Part shown: in pieces, positions 1-9,758 of the stretch | How the letters are laid out: each line of letters opens with the position of its first letter | Numbering within the stretch: the stretch's first letter is position 1 | From: UBA2357 sp041678045 | GTDB lineage: Bacteria > Pseudomonadota > Gammaproteobacteria > Burkholderiales > Rhodocyclaceae | Assembly: GCA_041678045.1 (NCBI GenBank) | Contig: JBAYOV010000001.1 | Coordinates: 62,001-126,000 of the forward strand | Length of the DNA stretch: 64,000 nt | Direction: 5' to 3' | The notes under the pieces: model-generated | Told to the model about the DNA's origin: nothing | The model's database searches: none | Seen by the model: only the letters and a program-made list of their open reading frames with translations | Translations under genes and position numbers: made by a program

Positions 1-1430
1 TGGGTGCTCATGCGCACCTTGCCCCCGTTCTGCACCCGGTACAGGCCGGGAATGCCCGCCTGATCGAGCAGTTTGCCCCAGGTGGCGTTGGCCAGAATCA
101 TCAGCTCGGACACCAGCTTGTCCAGGGGGGAGCCGCGTTCGCGCTGGCTGATGGTCACATAACCCGGACCATCGTCCGTCCGGGTGTGCCAGTCCACGTA
201 AAAACTGAAGTCGGTCTGTGCCGGAGCCGTACCGGTTTTGCCGCGCCCGGCTTCAAGCACCGTGGCCAGATCCCACAGCAGCTTGAGTTCGTCGCGCCAC
301 GCAAAGTCGGGCAGCCCCTGAGCCAGCGTGTCGTCGTTGAACAGGGGTTCCAGCTCGTGCAGGCGCAGGTTGGCCACCATCGGGATGCGCTCGACCCGGC
401 TTTCATGGCCGAGGATGGCCAGGGCCGGCGACACATCGAGGTACAGCGACACTGCCGGGCAAGTGCGCCCGGCCTGAAGGGTGAAGGCGTCGACCACCTG
501 ATCGGGCAGCATGGTGATCTTGTTGCCCGGCATATACACCGTCGACAGCCGCTTGCGGGCAATGCCATCCAGTGCGGAGCCGCGCTCGAAGCCCAGCGCC
601 GGGGCCGCGATATGGATGCCGATGCGCCAGCCGCCGCCCTCGCGCGGGCTGATCGAGAAGGCGTCGTCGATCTCGGTGGTGGTGGCGTCATCGATGGAAA
701 AGGCCGTGACGTCGGCCAGGGGCAGTTCATGGCCGTCCGCCACGGGGTCGTGCGCCGGGAAGTGGGTGCCGTCGGGAAAGTGTTCGAACAGGAAGCGGTT
801 GTAGTGAAAGCTGTAACTCGACTCGATGGCGCCACACTTGAGCAGCAGGCGTGCGGCCGACAGGCCGGCATCCACGCAGGCAGCTTCGAAGGCCTTGGTT
901 TCCAGCCGGTTGCGGTCGGGGCGATACAGCAGTTGCGGCACCATGCCGGCAATCGCCTCGGGCAACTGGCCGGCCACCAGATCAGCGCGGATCTGCTCCA
1001 TCGCCTCGGCCTGTTGGCGCTTCTTCTCCAGCCCGACCAGCGCGGCCTTCAGGATGTCGGCCGGCGCTTTGCGGAAACGCCCCCGACCCTTGCGGTGGAA
1101 ATGGATCGGCGCCGAATGCAGGCGCAGCAGCAGTGCGGCAGATTCCACCGAGCCAGGTTCCCGGCCATGATATTCGCGGGCGAGTTCGGTGAAGTCGAAC
1201 TCGTCCTCGCCACAGACCTCGTACAGAAAGTCGGTGTCCAGCGCCTCGGCCATGGCTTCTGCGCGATCGAGCAACTCGGCCGGGGCGGGGTCGCGAAACT
1301 TGAGCAGCACATGGTTGCTCTTCAGCTTCACCCGCTTGCCATGGGTGGTTTCCACCTGCAGTGAGCTGTCGTTGTCGGCCAGCACGGTTCCGGCCTTGAA
1401 GGCACCGCTTTCCTCGAAAAGAACAAACAT
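1..1430 (-). CDS. RNB-domain exoribonuclease (RNase II/R family), C-terminus outside window
   Basis: Predicted 3'-5' exoribonuclease that degrades RNA processively in the cytoplasm. Reading leftwards from ATG at 1430, 476 codons stay open to the window edge, so the 3' end is missing. About 240 residues of OB-fold-like N-terminal region come first. The RNB catalytic block follows, with the metal-binding acidic cluster SIDDATTTEIDDAFS at about residues 246-259, matching the Asp cluster of RNase II. The N-terminus (MFVLFEESGAFKAG) resembles the VacB/RNase II family seen in betaproteobacteria. A short GGTAAGGG lies just before the ATG. Whether it is RNase R or a shorter RNase II-type enzyme cannot be decided without the C-terminal S1 region. 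Confidence 0.9.
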   Translation of the reverse strand, partial: MFVLFEESGAFKAGTVLADNDSSLQVETTHGKRVKLKSNHVLLKFRDPAPAELLDRAEAMAEALDTDFLYEVCGEDEFDFTELAREYHGREPGSVESAALLLRLHSAPIHFHRKGRGRFRKAPADILKAALVGLEKKRQQAEAMEQIRADLVAGQLPEAIAGMVPQLLYRPDRNRLETKAFEAACVDAGLSAARLLLKCGAIESSYSFHYNRFLFEHFPDGTHFPAHDPVADGHELPLADVTAFSIDDATTTEIDDAFSISPREGGGWRIGIHIAAPALGFERGSALDGIARKRLSTVYMPGNKITMLPDQVVDAFTLQAGRTCPAVSLYLDVSPALAILGHESRVERIPMVANLRLHELEPLFNDDTLAQGLPDFAWRDELKLLWDLATVLEAGRGKTGTAPAQTDFSFYVDWHTRTDDGPGYVTISQRERGSPLDKLVSELMILANATWGKLLDQAGIPGLYRVQNGGKVRMST

Positions 1431-1700
1431 CCCTTACCGCCATCGATGAATTGGCCCGACAGTTTATCAGGCTGACCGCTGCTCGCGCAGTGCTGATGTG
1501 CAGCGCGATGAGGGCAGGAATCGTCATATCGCGTATACTTATGGACTCAGCCGCCAAGCGGGCCCGTGCCGTCGTTCCGGATGGCCCCCGGCAGCGGCGG
1601 CTGGGCAAGGGTGGAAGGTGCAATTCGTGTAGGCGGGGCAGGATTCGGGCGCAGGCCTGACCCGCACAGGTCGCTGATGACTGTGCCGCAAGAGGTTGGA

Positions 1701-2558
1701 ATGACTGAGCAGACGTGGTGGGTGGTTGCAGTGGTGGCCGTGGTGGTTGCGGCGGTGATCGGGTTCTTCATTGGCCGGGTCACGGCCGGGGGCCGGGAGC
1801 GTATCGAGGCGCTGGAAAAGGAGTTGGCCGGCAACAAGGCGCAGATCGAGGCTTACCGTAAGGAAGTGGAGGCCCATTTCGACCGGACAGCCTCCCTGTT
1901 CGTGGATATGGCGGGATCGTACAAGAGCCTGTTTGAACACCTGTCTTCGGGCTATGAGAAGCTGTCCACGGGATCGGCCCGGGGCCTGTTCAAGGAGCGC
2001 GTGGCCGCGCTGCTGCTGGAAAACGGTGAAAAGCCTGAGGCACCGAAGTCCGACGCGCCTGATGCAGGTGGCGCGGCTCCGGCATCGGCCGGCGCCGGCA
2101 GCGAACCTGCTGCGGTTGCAACCGCAACTGCAACTACAACCGCAACCGCAGCTGCCAGTGCGCAGGACAAGGCCGCCGAGGCGCCTGCTGCCGAGGCGCC
2201 TGCCGGCGAAAGTGGGGTAACGGTCGTTGCCCAGGAAGACGCCGGCGCTTCGGCCGGTACGCCACCGCAGGGTCAGGCGGCCGACAGTACTGCGGCCGAT
2301 GCGGTCAGTGCCGAGAGCCAGAACGGGGGGCAGGCTGCGTCACCGGAAGAGAAGAACGGCAAGACTGAAAAGGCCGAGAACACTGAAAAAGTTGAGGACG
2401 CCGGTGCAGGGGGCGCATCGGCTGAAAGCGGTACGGTAGCCCGGACTGAAGCGCCAGCCGAAGCGGCTGAAGCGGCTGTCCCGGCCAAGGGTGAAACACC
2501 GGAGGCTGCGCCTGCCGATGCCTCTGCTGCCGAGGGCAAGGCCACACGCAAGGCGTGA
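1701..2558 (+). CDS. zapG: ZapG/YhcB-like (DUF1043) inner-membrane protein with long Ala/Glu tail
   Basis: Protein of 285 aa. One N-terminal membrane helix (about residues 5-27) is followed by a coiled-coil region with the hallmark stretch FDRTASLFVDMAGSYKSLFEHL, as in YhcB/ZapG, a cell-envelope and division-associated protein of gammaproteobacteria. Family members are usually about 130-150 aa. Here residues from about 115 on form a low-complexity Ala/Glu/Lys/Thr-rich tail. The ATG at 1701 is preferred because it has AGAGGTTGGA upstream and puts the membrane helix at the N-terminus; the frame stays open upstream to 1566. Upstream 1431-1700 carries no gene, only a possible -10 (TATACT, 1534-1539). 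The family assignment is confident; the role of the tail is unknown. Confidence 0.85.
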   Translation: MTEQTWWVVAVVAVVVAAVIGFFIGRVTAGGRERIEALEKELAGNKAQIEAYRKEVEAHFDRTASLFVDMAGSYKSLFEHLSSGYEKLSTGSARGLFKERVAALLLENGEKPEAPKSDAPDAGGAAPASAGAGSEPAAVATATATTTATAAASAQDKAAEAPAAEAPAGESGVTVVAQEDAGASAGTPPQGQAADSTAADAVSAESQNGGQAASPEEKNGKTEKAENTEKVEDAGAGGASAESGTVARTEAPAEAAEAAVPAKGETPEAAPADASAAEGKATRKA

Positions 2559-2574
2559 GAGCCGGGTAAATGCG

Positions 2575-3435
2575 TCAGGCCACGGCGTGGGCAATCCAGG
2601 CCGTGGCCGGAACGAGATAGCCGGCTTCGTCACTGCTTTGCCGGAAGCGGCTCAGCTCATGCGCGACTTCGTCGCGCAGGCGATCCTGGGTTGCCTCCGG
2701 CAGGCGCGAAAGGGATTCTGCCGCGCCGCCGGCCAAGTCCAGAAAAGCCTGCCAGTAATCCCGCGCATGGCTGAAGTGGCAATCGAAGTCGATGCGCTGC
2801 AGCGCGATCTGACGGAAGCCAGCCTGCTGCAGGCTGTGCTCCAACTGTCGCGGGTCGCCAAACCGGAATACCGACGGGCGGGCTTGCCGGGGGGGAGGTA
2901 GCAGGCGCGCAATGCAGTCCTGCGCGCAATGAATCAAGGGCACGTCTTCACGTGCCCCCCATACCGACAGGGCCAGCACGCCACCCGGGCGTAGCACCCG
3001 GTGCATCTCGGCCAGCCCGCGTTCGGGGTGTGGCAGCATGAACAGGGCCAGTCCGGCCAGTACCCGGTCCACGCAGTGGTCGCGCAGGCTCAGGTGCTCG
3101 GCGTCGGCGGCCACATAATGCATCGCAGCCCGGGTGGCAGGCGGGGGAGCATGCGGGCGGGTGTTGCGCGCGGCCACCAGCATCTGTTCGGCAATGTCGC
3201 TGGCAAATACTTCGCCTGCAGGGCCCAGCGCCTCTTGTGCAGCATGGGCGAGCAGCCCCGGCCCGCTGGCCAGATCGAGCACGCTCAGCCCGGGCTGCAG
3301 GCGGGCTGCGGCGAGCAGGGCCTGGTTTACCGCGCGTCGTAATTCAGCGCCTTCGGCATAGCGGTGGGCAATGCGGTTGAAGCCCGCACGTTCCAGCGCT
3401 TTCAGGCGGCGGGGGTCGAATCCGGTGTCGGTCAT
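2575..3435 (-). CDS. Class I SAM-dependent methyltransferase
   Basis: 286-aa Rossmann-fold methyltransferase of the UbiE/Methyltransf_11 kind. It has motif I VLDLASGPG, an acidic loop FASDIAEQM after strand 2, and LRPGGVLALSVWG as the post-IV motif. The substrate is not recognisable. The start at 3435 is chosen because its ATGA overlaps the stop of the upstream esterase gene, indicating translational coupling; the frame extends slightly upstream to 3462. It is the last gene of a tight four-gene operon (DUF2478, YkgJ-like, YqiA-like, methyltransferase). Confidence 0.85.
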   Translation of the reverse strand: MTDTGFDPRRLKALERAGFNRIAHRYAEGAELRRAVNQALLAAARLQPGLSVLDLASGPGLLAHAAQEALGPAGEVFASDIAEQMLVAARNTRPHAPPPATRAAMHYVAADAEHLSLRDHCVDRVLAGLALFMLPHPERGLAEMHRVLRPGGVLALSVWGAREDVPLIHCAQDCIARLLPPPRQARPSVFRFGDPRQLEHSLQQAGFRQIALQRIDFDCHFSHARDYWQAFLDLAGGAAESLSRLPEATQDRLRDEVAHELSRFRQSSDEAGYLVPATAWIAHAVA

Positions 3436-4031
3436 GGCTGTGCCGGGGCGAGCTGCGCCCATTCAAGGATTGGGTCAAGGTAGTCCTGCCAGCGGCTGAA
3501 ACTGTGGTCGCCGCCTTCCAGAACGGTCTGGCGTGCGCCGGCATAGTGGCGCACCGCATGCCGGTAATCGAGCACTTCATCACCGGTTTCCGCCAGCAGC
3601 CAGTAACGCTCCGGATGGCTGATGCACGGTACTTCCAGTGCGCGCAACTCATCGAGGTGCCGGTGGGTGAAGTCGAAGGTTTCGCCGGTATACAGATTGG
3701 TCTGCCGGCCTGTCCAGGCTTCCAGCGACAGGGGGGCGACCACGGCAGGATTCACCACCACGGCCTTCAGGGCGTGGCGCTCTGCCAGCCAGGTGGCGTA
3801 GAAACCGCCCAGCGAACTGCCCACCAGCGTGGGGGGCGCATCCGGCATTGCGGCGAGACAGCGGGCAATCTGCGTATCGATCAGCGCAATGGCCGCAGCG
3901 GGTGACACCGGGAGTTGTTCGCACCAGAAGGCATCCGCCAGACCATGGGCCGCCATGTGGGCTGCGAGCGCCTGGGCCTTGTGCGATGCAGGGGCTGAGC
4001 GAAAACCGTGCAGGTAGATGATCATCGACAT
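3432..4031 (-). CDS. YqiA/YcfP-family alpha/beta-hydrolase (esterase)
   Basis: 199-aa cytosolic alpha/beta hydrolase resembling E. coli YqiA. It begins MIIYLHGFRSAPASHKA, contains the nucleophile elbow GSSLGG (Ser about residue 73) and ends with a His in GGDHSFSRW that would complete the triad. YqiA enzymes hydrolyse short acyl esters in vitro; the natural substrate is not known. ATG at 4031 gives the expected family length, although the frame extends to 4277 with sequence unlike the family. Its start overlaps the end of the YkgJ-like gene by 10 bases and its stop overlaps the next start (ATGA). Confidence 0.88.
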   Translation of the reverse strand: MSMIIYLHGFRSAPASHKAQALAAHMAAHGLADAFWCEQLPVSPAAAIALIDTQIARCLAAMPDAPPTLVGSSLGGFYATWLAERHALKAVVVNPAVVAPLSLEAWTGRQTNLYTGETFDFTHRHLDELRALEVPCISHPERYWLLAETGDEVLDYRHAVRHYAGARQTVLEGGDHSFSRWQDYLDPILEWAQLAPAQP

Positions 4032-4294
4032 GGGGGTGGCTCCGGGCGCGTCAGGCGTTCGAGGCTTTGCAGGTAGTGCAGTGCCTGCTCGCGGTGGCTG
4101 CCGCACATTTCGTCCGACGGCTGCAGGCCGGCGCAGCAGGCGGGGCGTTGTGGCTGACCGAACAGGGCGCAACGCAGGTCGGATTGCAACTGCACACAGG
4201 GCAGGTCGGCCGGTTTGCCTTCTGGCAGACCGGGGATGGCGCTGCTGATGGATGGGGCGATGCAGCACGCGGCGCATCCCGGGCGGCAGTCCAT
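4022..4294 (-). CDS. YkgJ-family cysteine-cluster protein
   Basis: 90-aa protein starting MDCRPGCAACCIAPSISS, the zinc/iron-chelating CxxxCxxCC signature of the YkgJ (UPF0153) family. Further cysteines occur in LPCVQLQ, LRCALFG, PACCAGL and EMCGSHR. It is likely a small metal-binding cytosolic protein. The biochemical role of the family is not established. It starts 2 bases after the stop of the upstream DUF2478 gene and overlaps the next gene by 10 bases. Confidence 0.85.
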   Translation of the reverse strand: MDCRPGCAACCIAPSISSAIPGLPEGKPADLPCVQLQSDLRCALFGQPQRPACCAGLQPSDEMCGSHREQALHYLQSLERLTRPEPPPCR

Positions 4295-4296
4295 GC

Positions 4297-4827
4297 TTAA
4301 CGGGCGTCCGCCTTGAGGTTGTCCCACCAGTCCAGGATGGCCGGCAGGTCGGGTTTGAGCAGGACGGCCTGATTGCCGGTGAATTGCGCCCATTCGTCGA
4401 GAAAGCGGCTGCCCACTGCCGTCAGCAGGGGGATGCCTGCGGTCACGGCCAGGGCCATTTCGTCGCGCAATCCGGCGCCGGCCACTTCCTGCGCTCCAAA
4501 CTTGTTCACCATCACCAGATCGACTCCCTGATCGAGCGCATGGCGCACTGCCATGGCCGCCTGGGCCAGCGAGCCCGGATCGAGCCGGCAGGCTTCGGAG
4601 CCCCGGCCGAGCGACTGGGACAGCGCAAAACGTGCCCCCGAGTGGAGGTCTTCCAGTTCCATCGCGCAGGGGTCGTCCGGGTCGCGCGGCAGATTGCGTT
4701 GCAGCACGCCCCCCAGGCGCACCCCGCGCGCGGCAAGCGCCTGCGCTGCTTGCAGCAGGATGGGCTCGACATGGTCGTCAGGGGTGTACACCAGTGCCGC
4801 AATCGGCGCGAGAGGATCGGAGGACAT
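4297..4827 (-). CDS. DUF2478-family protein (possible NTP-binding)
   Basis: 176-aa cytosolic protein with the DUF2478 pattern: an N-terminal IAALVYTPDDHVEPIL, a conserved MELEDLHSGARFALSQ block and VNKFGAQEVAGAGLRDEM in the second half. In other bacteria DUF2478 genes often sit beside molybdate or tungstate transport genes, and a nucleotide-binding role has been suggested for them. No such neighbours are present here. It is the first gene of the four-gene operon, with its start at 4827 in a short AT-richer region divergent from the SLC13 permease gene. Confidence 0.8.
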   Translation of the reverse strand: MSSDPLAPIAALVYTPDDHVEPILLQAAQALAARGVRLGGVLQRNLPRDPDDPCAMELEDLHSGARFALSQSLGRGSEACRLDPGSLAQAAMAVRHALDQGVDLVMVNKFGAQEVAGAGLRDEMALAVTAGIPLLTAVGSRFLDEWAQFTGNQAVLLKPDLPAILDWWDNLKADAR

Positions 4828-5023
4828 GATTTGGATTGTCTGGATGATTGCCGGATTGTCTCGCGGATTGTCTCATTTCCAGCCGCCACATGCCCAGCAT
4901 TGGTGATGTTCTTATATTCTTTAATGGAATATGAAGCGAAGCTTTAATTCGTTTTGTGTTTTGGTGCTCTGGCGTATGTTGACGCGTCCCGTGTTCGCCG
5001 TGCTGCACTGCACTCCTCAAACC

Positions 5024-6823
5024 ATGTTCCAGCTTTCCGAATCACTGCAGATCAGTGTGCTTGTACTGGTGTTGCTCGCGCTGTTTGCCTGCTTCATCCG
5101 CGAGTGGCTCAAGCCCGATGTCGCCGTGATGGCCGCCGTGGCCCTGCTGCTGGCGCTGGGCATGCTCCAGCCCGGGCAGGTGCTGAGCGTGTTCGGCAAC
5201 AGCGCGCCAGTCACCATTGCCTGCCTGTTCATCATCAGCGGCGCGCTCAGTCGCACCGGTTGCGTGGACTGGCTGGGAGAATGGCTGGCTGCCGTGGCGG
5301 GCAACAGCGAGCGGCGCCTGCTGCTTGCGCTGATGCTGGTGGGGGTGCTGGTGTCGCCCTTCATCAACAACACGCCGGTGGTGATGGTGATGATTCCGGC
5401 GGTCATCGCGATTGCCGCGCGCAGTGGCATTGCGCCCTCCAGGCTGTTGATCCCCCTGTCTTACGCGACGATTCTGGGCGGCTTGGTGACCATGGTGGGG
5501 ACTTCGACCAACATTCTGGTCGATGGCGTGGCGCGCAACATGGGACTGGCGCCGTTTTCGATGTTCGAAATCACAGCGCCTGCGCTGGTGCTGGCGCTGA
5601 TCGGCTGCGTGTTCATGTTCATTTTTGCCCCCCGTGTGCTGCCGGTGCGCGAAACCCTCACCCAGCAATTCACCGGCAGCGGCGACCGTCTGTTCATGAC
5701 CGAGCTGTTTGTGCCGGAAGGTTCGCGCCTGATTGGCAAGAGCCTGCGCGAGGCGCGTCTGTCCAATGGCACCATCAAGGTGCTCAACCTGTTTCGTGGG
5801 GACGACGAGTTCACCGCCCCCGACCCTGATACCCGCCTGATGGAAGGCGACCGGCTGATCGTGCACACCCGCAGCAGCGCGATGATGGACTTGCGCGGCA
5901 CCGATCTGGTTGGCCTGCAGGCGGGCGGGGCGCCGGCCCAGGATCTCGAAACCCTGCGCCGGCGCGGTGTGGTGATGGTCGAGGCCATCGTGGGCCAGAC
6001 CTCGCGCTATGTGTCGCGCCCCATCCGCGATCTGGATCTGGCAGCCCGTTATGGCATCCACCTGATTGCAGTACATCGCAAGAACGCCTCCTTTCGCGAG
6101 ATTGGTGACGACTTCCAGCTGCAGTTCGGCGACGTGCTGCTGTTCGAAGGCACGCCCGCGCAGATCAAGCGCTTTTGCGACAACGGCGACCTGTTTGCGA
6201 TCACCGAGGGCCGCGCCCCGGCCAACCGGCGCGGCAAGGCCCCGGTGGCCCTGGCCACGATTGCCGGCGTGATGTTGCTGGCAGCCTTCAACGTGATGCC
6301 GATCGAAGGGCTGGCCATCATTGGCGCAGTGGTGGTCGTCGCCACCGGCTGCATACGCTCGGATGAAGCCTACAAGGCCATCGAGTGGCCCATCATCATC
6401 CTCATTTTCGGCATGCTGGCGATCAGCATCGCGATGCGCGAATCCGGCCTGGCCGATCTGCTCGCCAGCGGACTGGTCAGCCTGGGTGGCGGGTTGTCGC
6501 CGTGGATGCTGCTGGCCCTGCTGATCCTCATCACTTCGGTACTCACCGAGTTTGTCAGCAACAACGCCGTGGCGGTGCTGCTCGCCCCGGTGGCCGTCGG
6601 CATCGCCCAGCAACTGGGCGTCGACCCGCGCCCCTTCCTGGTAGGCGTGATGTTTGCCGCCAGCGCCAGCTTCGCGACCCCCATTGGCTACCAGACCAAC
6701 ACACTGGTGTATAACGCCGGCAACTACCGCTTTGCCGACTTCGCCCGACTCGGCGTGCCGATGAACCTCATCGTCCTGGTGGTGGCCAGCCTGCTCATCC
6801 CGGTGTTCTGGCCGCTGCAGTGA
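5024..6823 (+). CDS. SLC13/ArsB-type anion permease with two RCK-C (TrkA-C) domains
   Basis: 599-aa inner-membrane transporter. An N-terminal group of membrane helices carries the family signature SPFINNTPVVMVMIPAV. Two cytosolic TrkA-C/RCK-C domains sit in the middle (about residues 215-300 and 310-395). A second helix group follows with TEFVSNNAVAVLLAPVA, the mirrored Asn motif. Proteins of this architecture are sodium-coupled sulfate/dicarboxylate-type permeases; the substrate cannot be read from sequence. ATG at 5024 puts the first helix near the N-terminus. The frame is open to 4931 and no start has a strong ribosome-binding site, so the exact start is uncertain. Confidence 0.85.
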   Translation: MFQLSESLQISVLVLVLLALFACFIREWLKPDVAVMAAVALLLALGMLQPGQVLSVFGNSAPVTIACLFIISGALSRTGCVDWLGEWLAAVAGNSERRLLLALMLVGVLVSPFINNTPVVMVMIPAVIAIAARSGIAPSRLLIPLSYATILGGLVTMVGTSTNILVDGVARNMGLAPFSMFEITAPALVLALIGCVFMFIFAPRVLPVRETLTQQFTGSGDRLFMTELFVPEGSRLIGKSLREARLSNGTIKVLNLFRGDDEFTAPDPDTRLMEGDRLIVHTRSSAMMDLRGTDLVGLQAGGAPAQDLETLRRRGVVMVEAIVGQTSRYVSRPIRDLDLAARYGIHLIAVHRKNASFREIGDDFQLQFGDVLLFEGTPAQIKRFCDNGDLFAITEGRAPANRRGKAPVALATIAGVMLLAAFNVMPIEGLAIIGAVVVVATGCIRSDEAYKAIEWPIIILIFGMLAISIAMRESGLADLLASGLVSLGGGLSPWMLLALLILITSVLTEFVSNNAVAVLLAPVAVGIAQQLGVDPRPFLVGVMFAASASFATPIGYQTNTLVYNAGNYRFADFARLGVPMNLIVLVVASLLIPVFWPLQ

Positions 6824-6859
6824 GCGGGGTCTGCTCAGTGATGAGAAAGTTTGACTGGC

Positions 6860-7951
<1,092 letters not shown>

Positions 7952-8154
7952 GGGTGGGGTGCTCCGGGAAACAGGGGCGATGACCGGGATTGCATCGCAA
8001 ACCGCCGATTGTACCCTGTGGCGGGCACCCGCCCAAATCTCACGCCGCGTCAAGACTGGCCCGGAAGGGCGCATGCTGCCTACAATGCGGCAGCGTCGCG
8101 TTGGACGATGTCATGAACAGGGCGTGTGAATGCCCGTGGAGGAGACAGGCCGTG

Positions 8155-9072
8155 GTGAGCAAGACCTTTATTGAACAGGTGGATGAACGCATTGCCAGCG
8201 CCTTGCAGAGCGGGGCGCTGGAGCCGATCGAGGCGGAGTCGAGCGAGGTGGAGGAGGCGGGCTTGCGTTTCGTGCTGCGTTGGGTGTCCACGCTGGCCAA
8301 CAAGGATAAGGACAAAGCCGAAGCCGGCGCTGTGGCAGCCAGTGCGGCCGTGGTGATGCCCGGCGGGCCGCGTGATCCGAACTTCAACCCGTTCAAGAAC
8401 CCGGACCCCGCGCTGACTGTGGGGCCGGTGGGTGAGCAGCATGTGGCGATCCTGAACAAGTTTCCGGTGTGCGAGCGCCATCTGGTGCTGGCGCGGCGCG
8501 TGTTCGAGGAGCAGTTGCTGCCGCTGGCCGAATGCGACTTCCTGGCCATGGCGCAGGTGATGAGCGAGGCGGGCGGGCTGGGTTTTTACAACGGGGGGGC
8601 GCAGGCGGGGGCGAGTCAGCGGCACAAGCATGTGCAGTGGATTCCCGAGGCACCGGGCAATGCCAGCCTCGCGCTGTATCTGCCCGGCCTGCCGGCGGCG
8701 GCCGCACTGCACGACACGGCCACACACCCGGCGCTGGCGATGCGCCACTGTTTTGTGAAGGTGGATGACGAGCAGGGCAGCGCATTGAAGGCCGACGTTC
8801 AGGCTTTCGCCCACCGCTTGTTTCAGGGTTTTCAGGTGGCGCGCGAGGCGCTGGACATGCAGCCAGGCGCAGATGGCTTGCTCGCACCGTTCAATCTGCT
8901 CGTCGGGCAGGGCTGGATGCTGGTGGTCCCCCGTTCGATGGAGTGTTTCGAGGGGATTTCGGTGGCCGCGATCAACTTTGGCGGTTCCTTGTATGTACGC
9001 CAGCGCGAACAGCTTGAACTGATCCGCAAGGTCGGCCCCTTGAAAATGCTGGCCAGCGTGGGTCAGGCCTGA
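8155..9072 (+). CDS. ATP adenylyltransferase (Ap4A phosphorylase-like), HIT superfamily
   Basis: About 305-aa cytosolic enzyme predicted to phosphorolyse diadenosine tetraphosphate. The HIT-like catalytic motif reads GASQRHKHVQ, corresponding to the ASQPHKHxQ motif of yeast Apa1/Apa2. The N-terminal PGGPRDPNFNPFKNPDPAL and the LNKFPVCERHLVLARR strand are also typical. There is no ATG at the conserved start. Two adjacent GTG codons (8152 and 8155) follow a strong GGAGGAGA at 8138-8145; I chose 8155. It is divergent from ychF. Confidence 0.85.
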   Translation: MSKTFIEQVDERIASALQSGALEPIEAESSEVEEAGLRFVLRWVSTLANKDKDKAEAGAVAASAAVVMPGGPRDPNFNPFKNPDPALTVGPVGEQHVAILNKFPVCERHLVLARRVFEEQLLPLAECDFLAMAQVMSEAGGLGFYNGGAQAGASQRHKHVQWIPEAPGNASLALYLPGLPAAAALHDTATHPALAMRHCFVKVDDEQGSALKADVQAFAHRLFQGFQVAREALDMQPGADGLLAPFNLLVGQGWMLVVPRSMECFEGISVAAINFGGSLYVRQREQLELIRKVGPLKMLASVGQA

Positions 9073-9120
9073 ATCGAGTGAGATGCGCCGCGTGCGCGGC
9101 TGAGGTGCCTGGAGAGTGGC

Positions 9121-9726
9121 TCAGCCGGCAGCAGGCGGTGTCTTGCTGCCGCGCACGTTCAGCCGGCCGGTGGCGGTGTTCAGGTCGCCGCGGGCAATCA
9201 GCGGCCAGGTCGACAGGGCGCGTTCGAGGCTTTCGTCGATCAGTGTCTGTTCTGCCTGTCCGGGGCGTTTCAGCACGAAATTGACCACTTCGTTGCGATT
9301 GCCGGGATGGCCGATACCGATGCGCAGGCGCCAATAGTCGTGAGTGCCCAAGTGGGCAGACGTGTCCTTCAGGCCGTTGTGTCCGCCCAGCCCGCCCCCG
9401 AACTTCAGCCGCAGTTGACCGGGCGGAATGTCCAGTTCGTCATGCACCACGAGGATTTCGGCAGGGGGGATGCGATAGAAGCGCGCCAAGGCGCCAATGG
9501 CCTGTCCGGAGCGGTTCATGAAGGTTTGCGGCATGAGCAGCAGCGTGCCGCTGGAGGGCAGCTTGGCCACCAGCCCGTGAAACCGGGCTTCGTGGGAGAA
9601 GCGAACGCCTGACTGTTCGGCCAGGCGTTCGCAGAACCAGAACCCGGCATTGTGCCGGGTATCGGCATATTCGGCCCCGGGGTTGCCGAGGCCTGCGATC
9701 AGGCGGGGCGGGGTGTGTGTGGACAT
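9121..9726 (-). CDS. pth: Peptidyl-tRNA hydrolase
   Basis: 201-aa Pth1 enzyme that recycles peptidyl-tRNA dropped from ribosomes. Visible motifs are GLGNPG near the N-terminus, the catalytic His in DTRHNAGFW, the substrate-binding MPQTFMNRSG, the catalytic Asp in VVHDELDIPPG and KFGGGLGGHNGLKD. The length is typical (about 195-200 aa). It lies just downstream of rplY, 32 bases away, and is probably co-transcribed with it. Confidence 0.97.
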   Translation of the reverse strand: MSTHTPPRLIAGLGNPGAEYADTRHNAGFWFCERLAEQSGVRFSHEARFHGLVAKLPSSGTLLLMPQTFMNRSGQAIGALARFYRIPPAEILVVHDELDIPPGQLRLKFGGGLGGHNGLKDTSAHLGTHDYWRLRIGIGHPGNRNEVVNFVLKRPGQAEQTLIDESLERALSTWPLIARGDLNTATGRLNVRGSKTPPAAG

Positions 9727-9758
9727 GTCCGTGCCGTCGCGATGATCGCGTGCCTGGA

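Noticed and set aside
5042..6613. Long minus-strand reading frame opposite the SLC13 permease
   Set aside because: His/Gln-rich antisense product of a GC-rich gene; the plus-strand protein has clear family motifs.
6821..6837. TGAGC...GCTCA hairpin after the SLC13 permease
   Set aside because: Five-base stem without a T-run; too weak to call a terminator.
9086..9099. GC palindrome between the Ap4A enzyme and pth
   Set aside because: Short, no T-run, common by chance in GC-rich DNA.
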